NCBI GenBank assembly: GCA_031285845.1 | Contig: JAITVK010000018.1 | Coordinates: 144,961-208,960, forward strand | Source of the DNA: Propionibacteriaceae bacterium | GTDB lineage: Bacteria; Actinomycetota; Actinomycetes; Propionibacteriales; Propionibacteriaceae | DNA length: 64,000 bases | Direction of reading: 5' to 3' | Part shown: positions 63,622 through 64,000 of the stretch, in pieces | Layout of the letters: each line of letters begins with the position of its first letter | Position numbering within the stretch: the first letter of the stretch is position 1 | Notes under the pieces: generated by a model | Databases searched by the model: none | Seen by the model: only the letters and a program-made list of their open reading frames with translations | Told to the model about the DNA's origin: nothing | Translations under genes and position numbers: made by a program

Positions 63622-64000
<379 letters not shown>

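Overview
The window is one contiguous stretch of a high-GC actinobacterial chromosome. The partial 16S rRNA gene at the right end, together with the gene content (frr-cdsA-rlmN-dxr-rseP-ispG, rimP-nusA-ylxR, a whiB2/mannose cluster, an aroG-pknL-idsA-metF neighbourhood and an operon for menaquinone), points to the Actinomycetota. The 16S text looks most like Propionibacteriaceae; I place it no lower than family, from memory of related 16S sequences. No phage, insertion sequence, CRISPR array, tRNA gene or recognisable defence island is visible. The region is core chromosome.

Layout. 1-9.6 kb: end of pyrH, then frr, cdsA, rlmN, dxr and rseP in an overlapping run, followed by ispG, a GNAT gene and proS. 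This covers translation, phospholipid precursors and two MEP isoprenoid steps. 9.7-12.7 kb: a DUF4439 lipoprotein on the opposite strand, then rimP-nusA-ylxR, where infB, the usual next gene, is missing. 12.7-20.3 kb: murB, a short-chain dehydrogenase, the large helicase HrpA and a long-form glyA. 20.4-25.5 kb: rplY (L25/Ctc), pth, mfd. 25.5-28.1 kb: two coiled-coil genes, the second DivIVA/FilP-like, closed by a good intrinsic terminator. 28.1-40.2 kb: the cluster manC, a membrane protein, whiB2, a large GT2 membrane glycosyltransferase, DUF5719, a zincin-like protein, DUF3499, manB, Trm112, a SIS isomerase, a CDF transporter, aroQ and a SprT-like gene. 40.2-44.2 kb: CPBP protease, small lipoprotein, MFS exporter, a possible regulator remnant and a PLDc_N membrane protein. 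44.2-48.9 kb: menE-menA-menC-menD. 49-51.3 kb: two paralogous secreted cell-wall hydrolases, one with an M23 and one with an NlpC/P60 domain. 51.3-60.6 kb: PlsC-like acyltransferase, type II DAHP synthase, threonine aldolase, an MBL-fold protein, a PASTA kinase, a ThiE-like protein, a polyprenyl diphosphate synthase and metF. 60.7-64 kb: a HelD-like helicase facing away from an rRNA operon with two promoters.

How the parts fit. Several pathways meet on the envelope. dxr and ispG make isoprenoid precursors, the polyprenyl synthase elongates them, and menA attaches a prenyl chain to the quinone made by menD, menC and menE. manC, manB and the SIS protein supply activated mannose, which the GT2 membrane protein may use. 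cdsA and the PlsC-like protein act in lipid synthesis, and murB, the two hydrolases and the PASTA kinase act on peptidoglycan. The coiled-coil pair may organise polar growth or the cytoskeleton.

The most striking pattern found by reading is regulatory. At least thirteen genes have a -10-like hexamer ending 6 to 8 bases before the start codon, as expected for leaderless mRNAs, and in several cases this decides the start. Other items worth a look are degenerate tandem repeats in several intergenic gaps, a ThiE-like protein without ThiE catalytic motifs, the matched hydrolase pair with near-identical promoter layout, and a perfect 14-bp hairpin lying between the two proposed divergent promoters of glyA and rplY.
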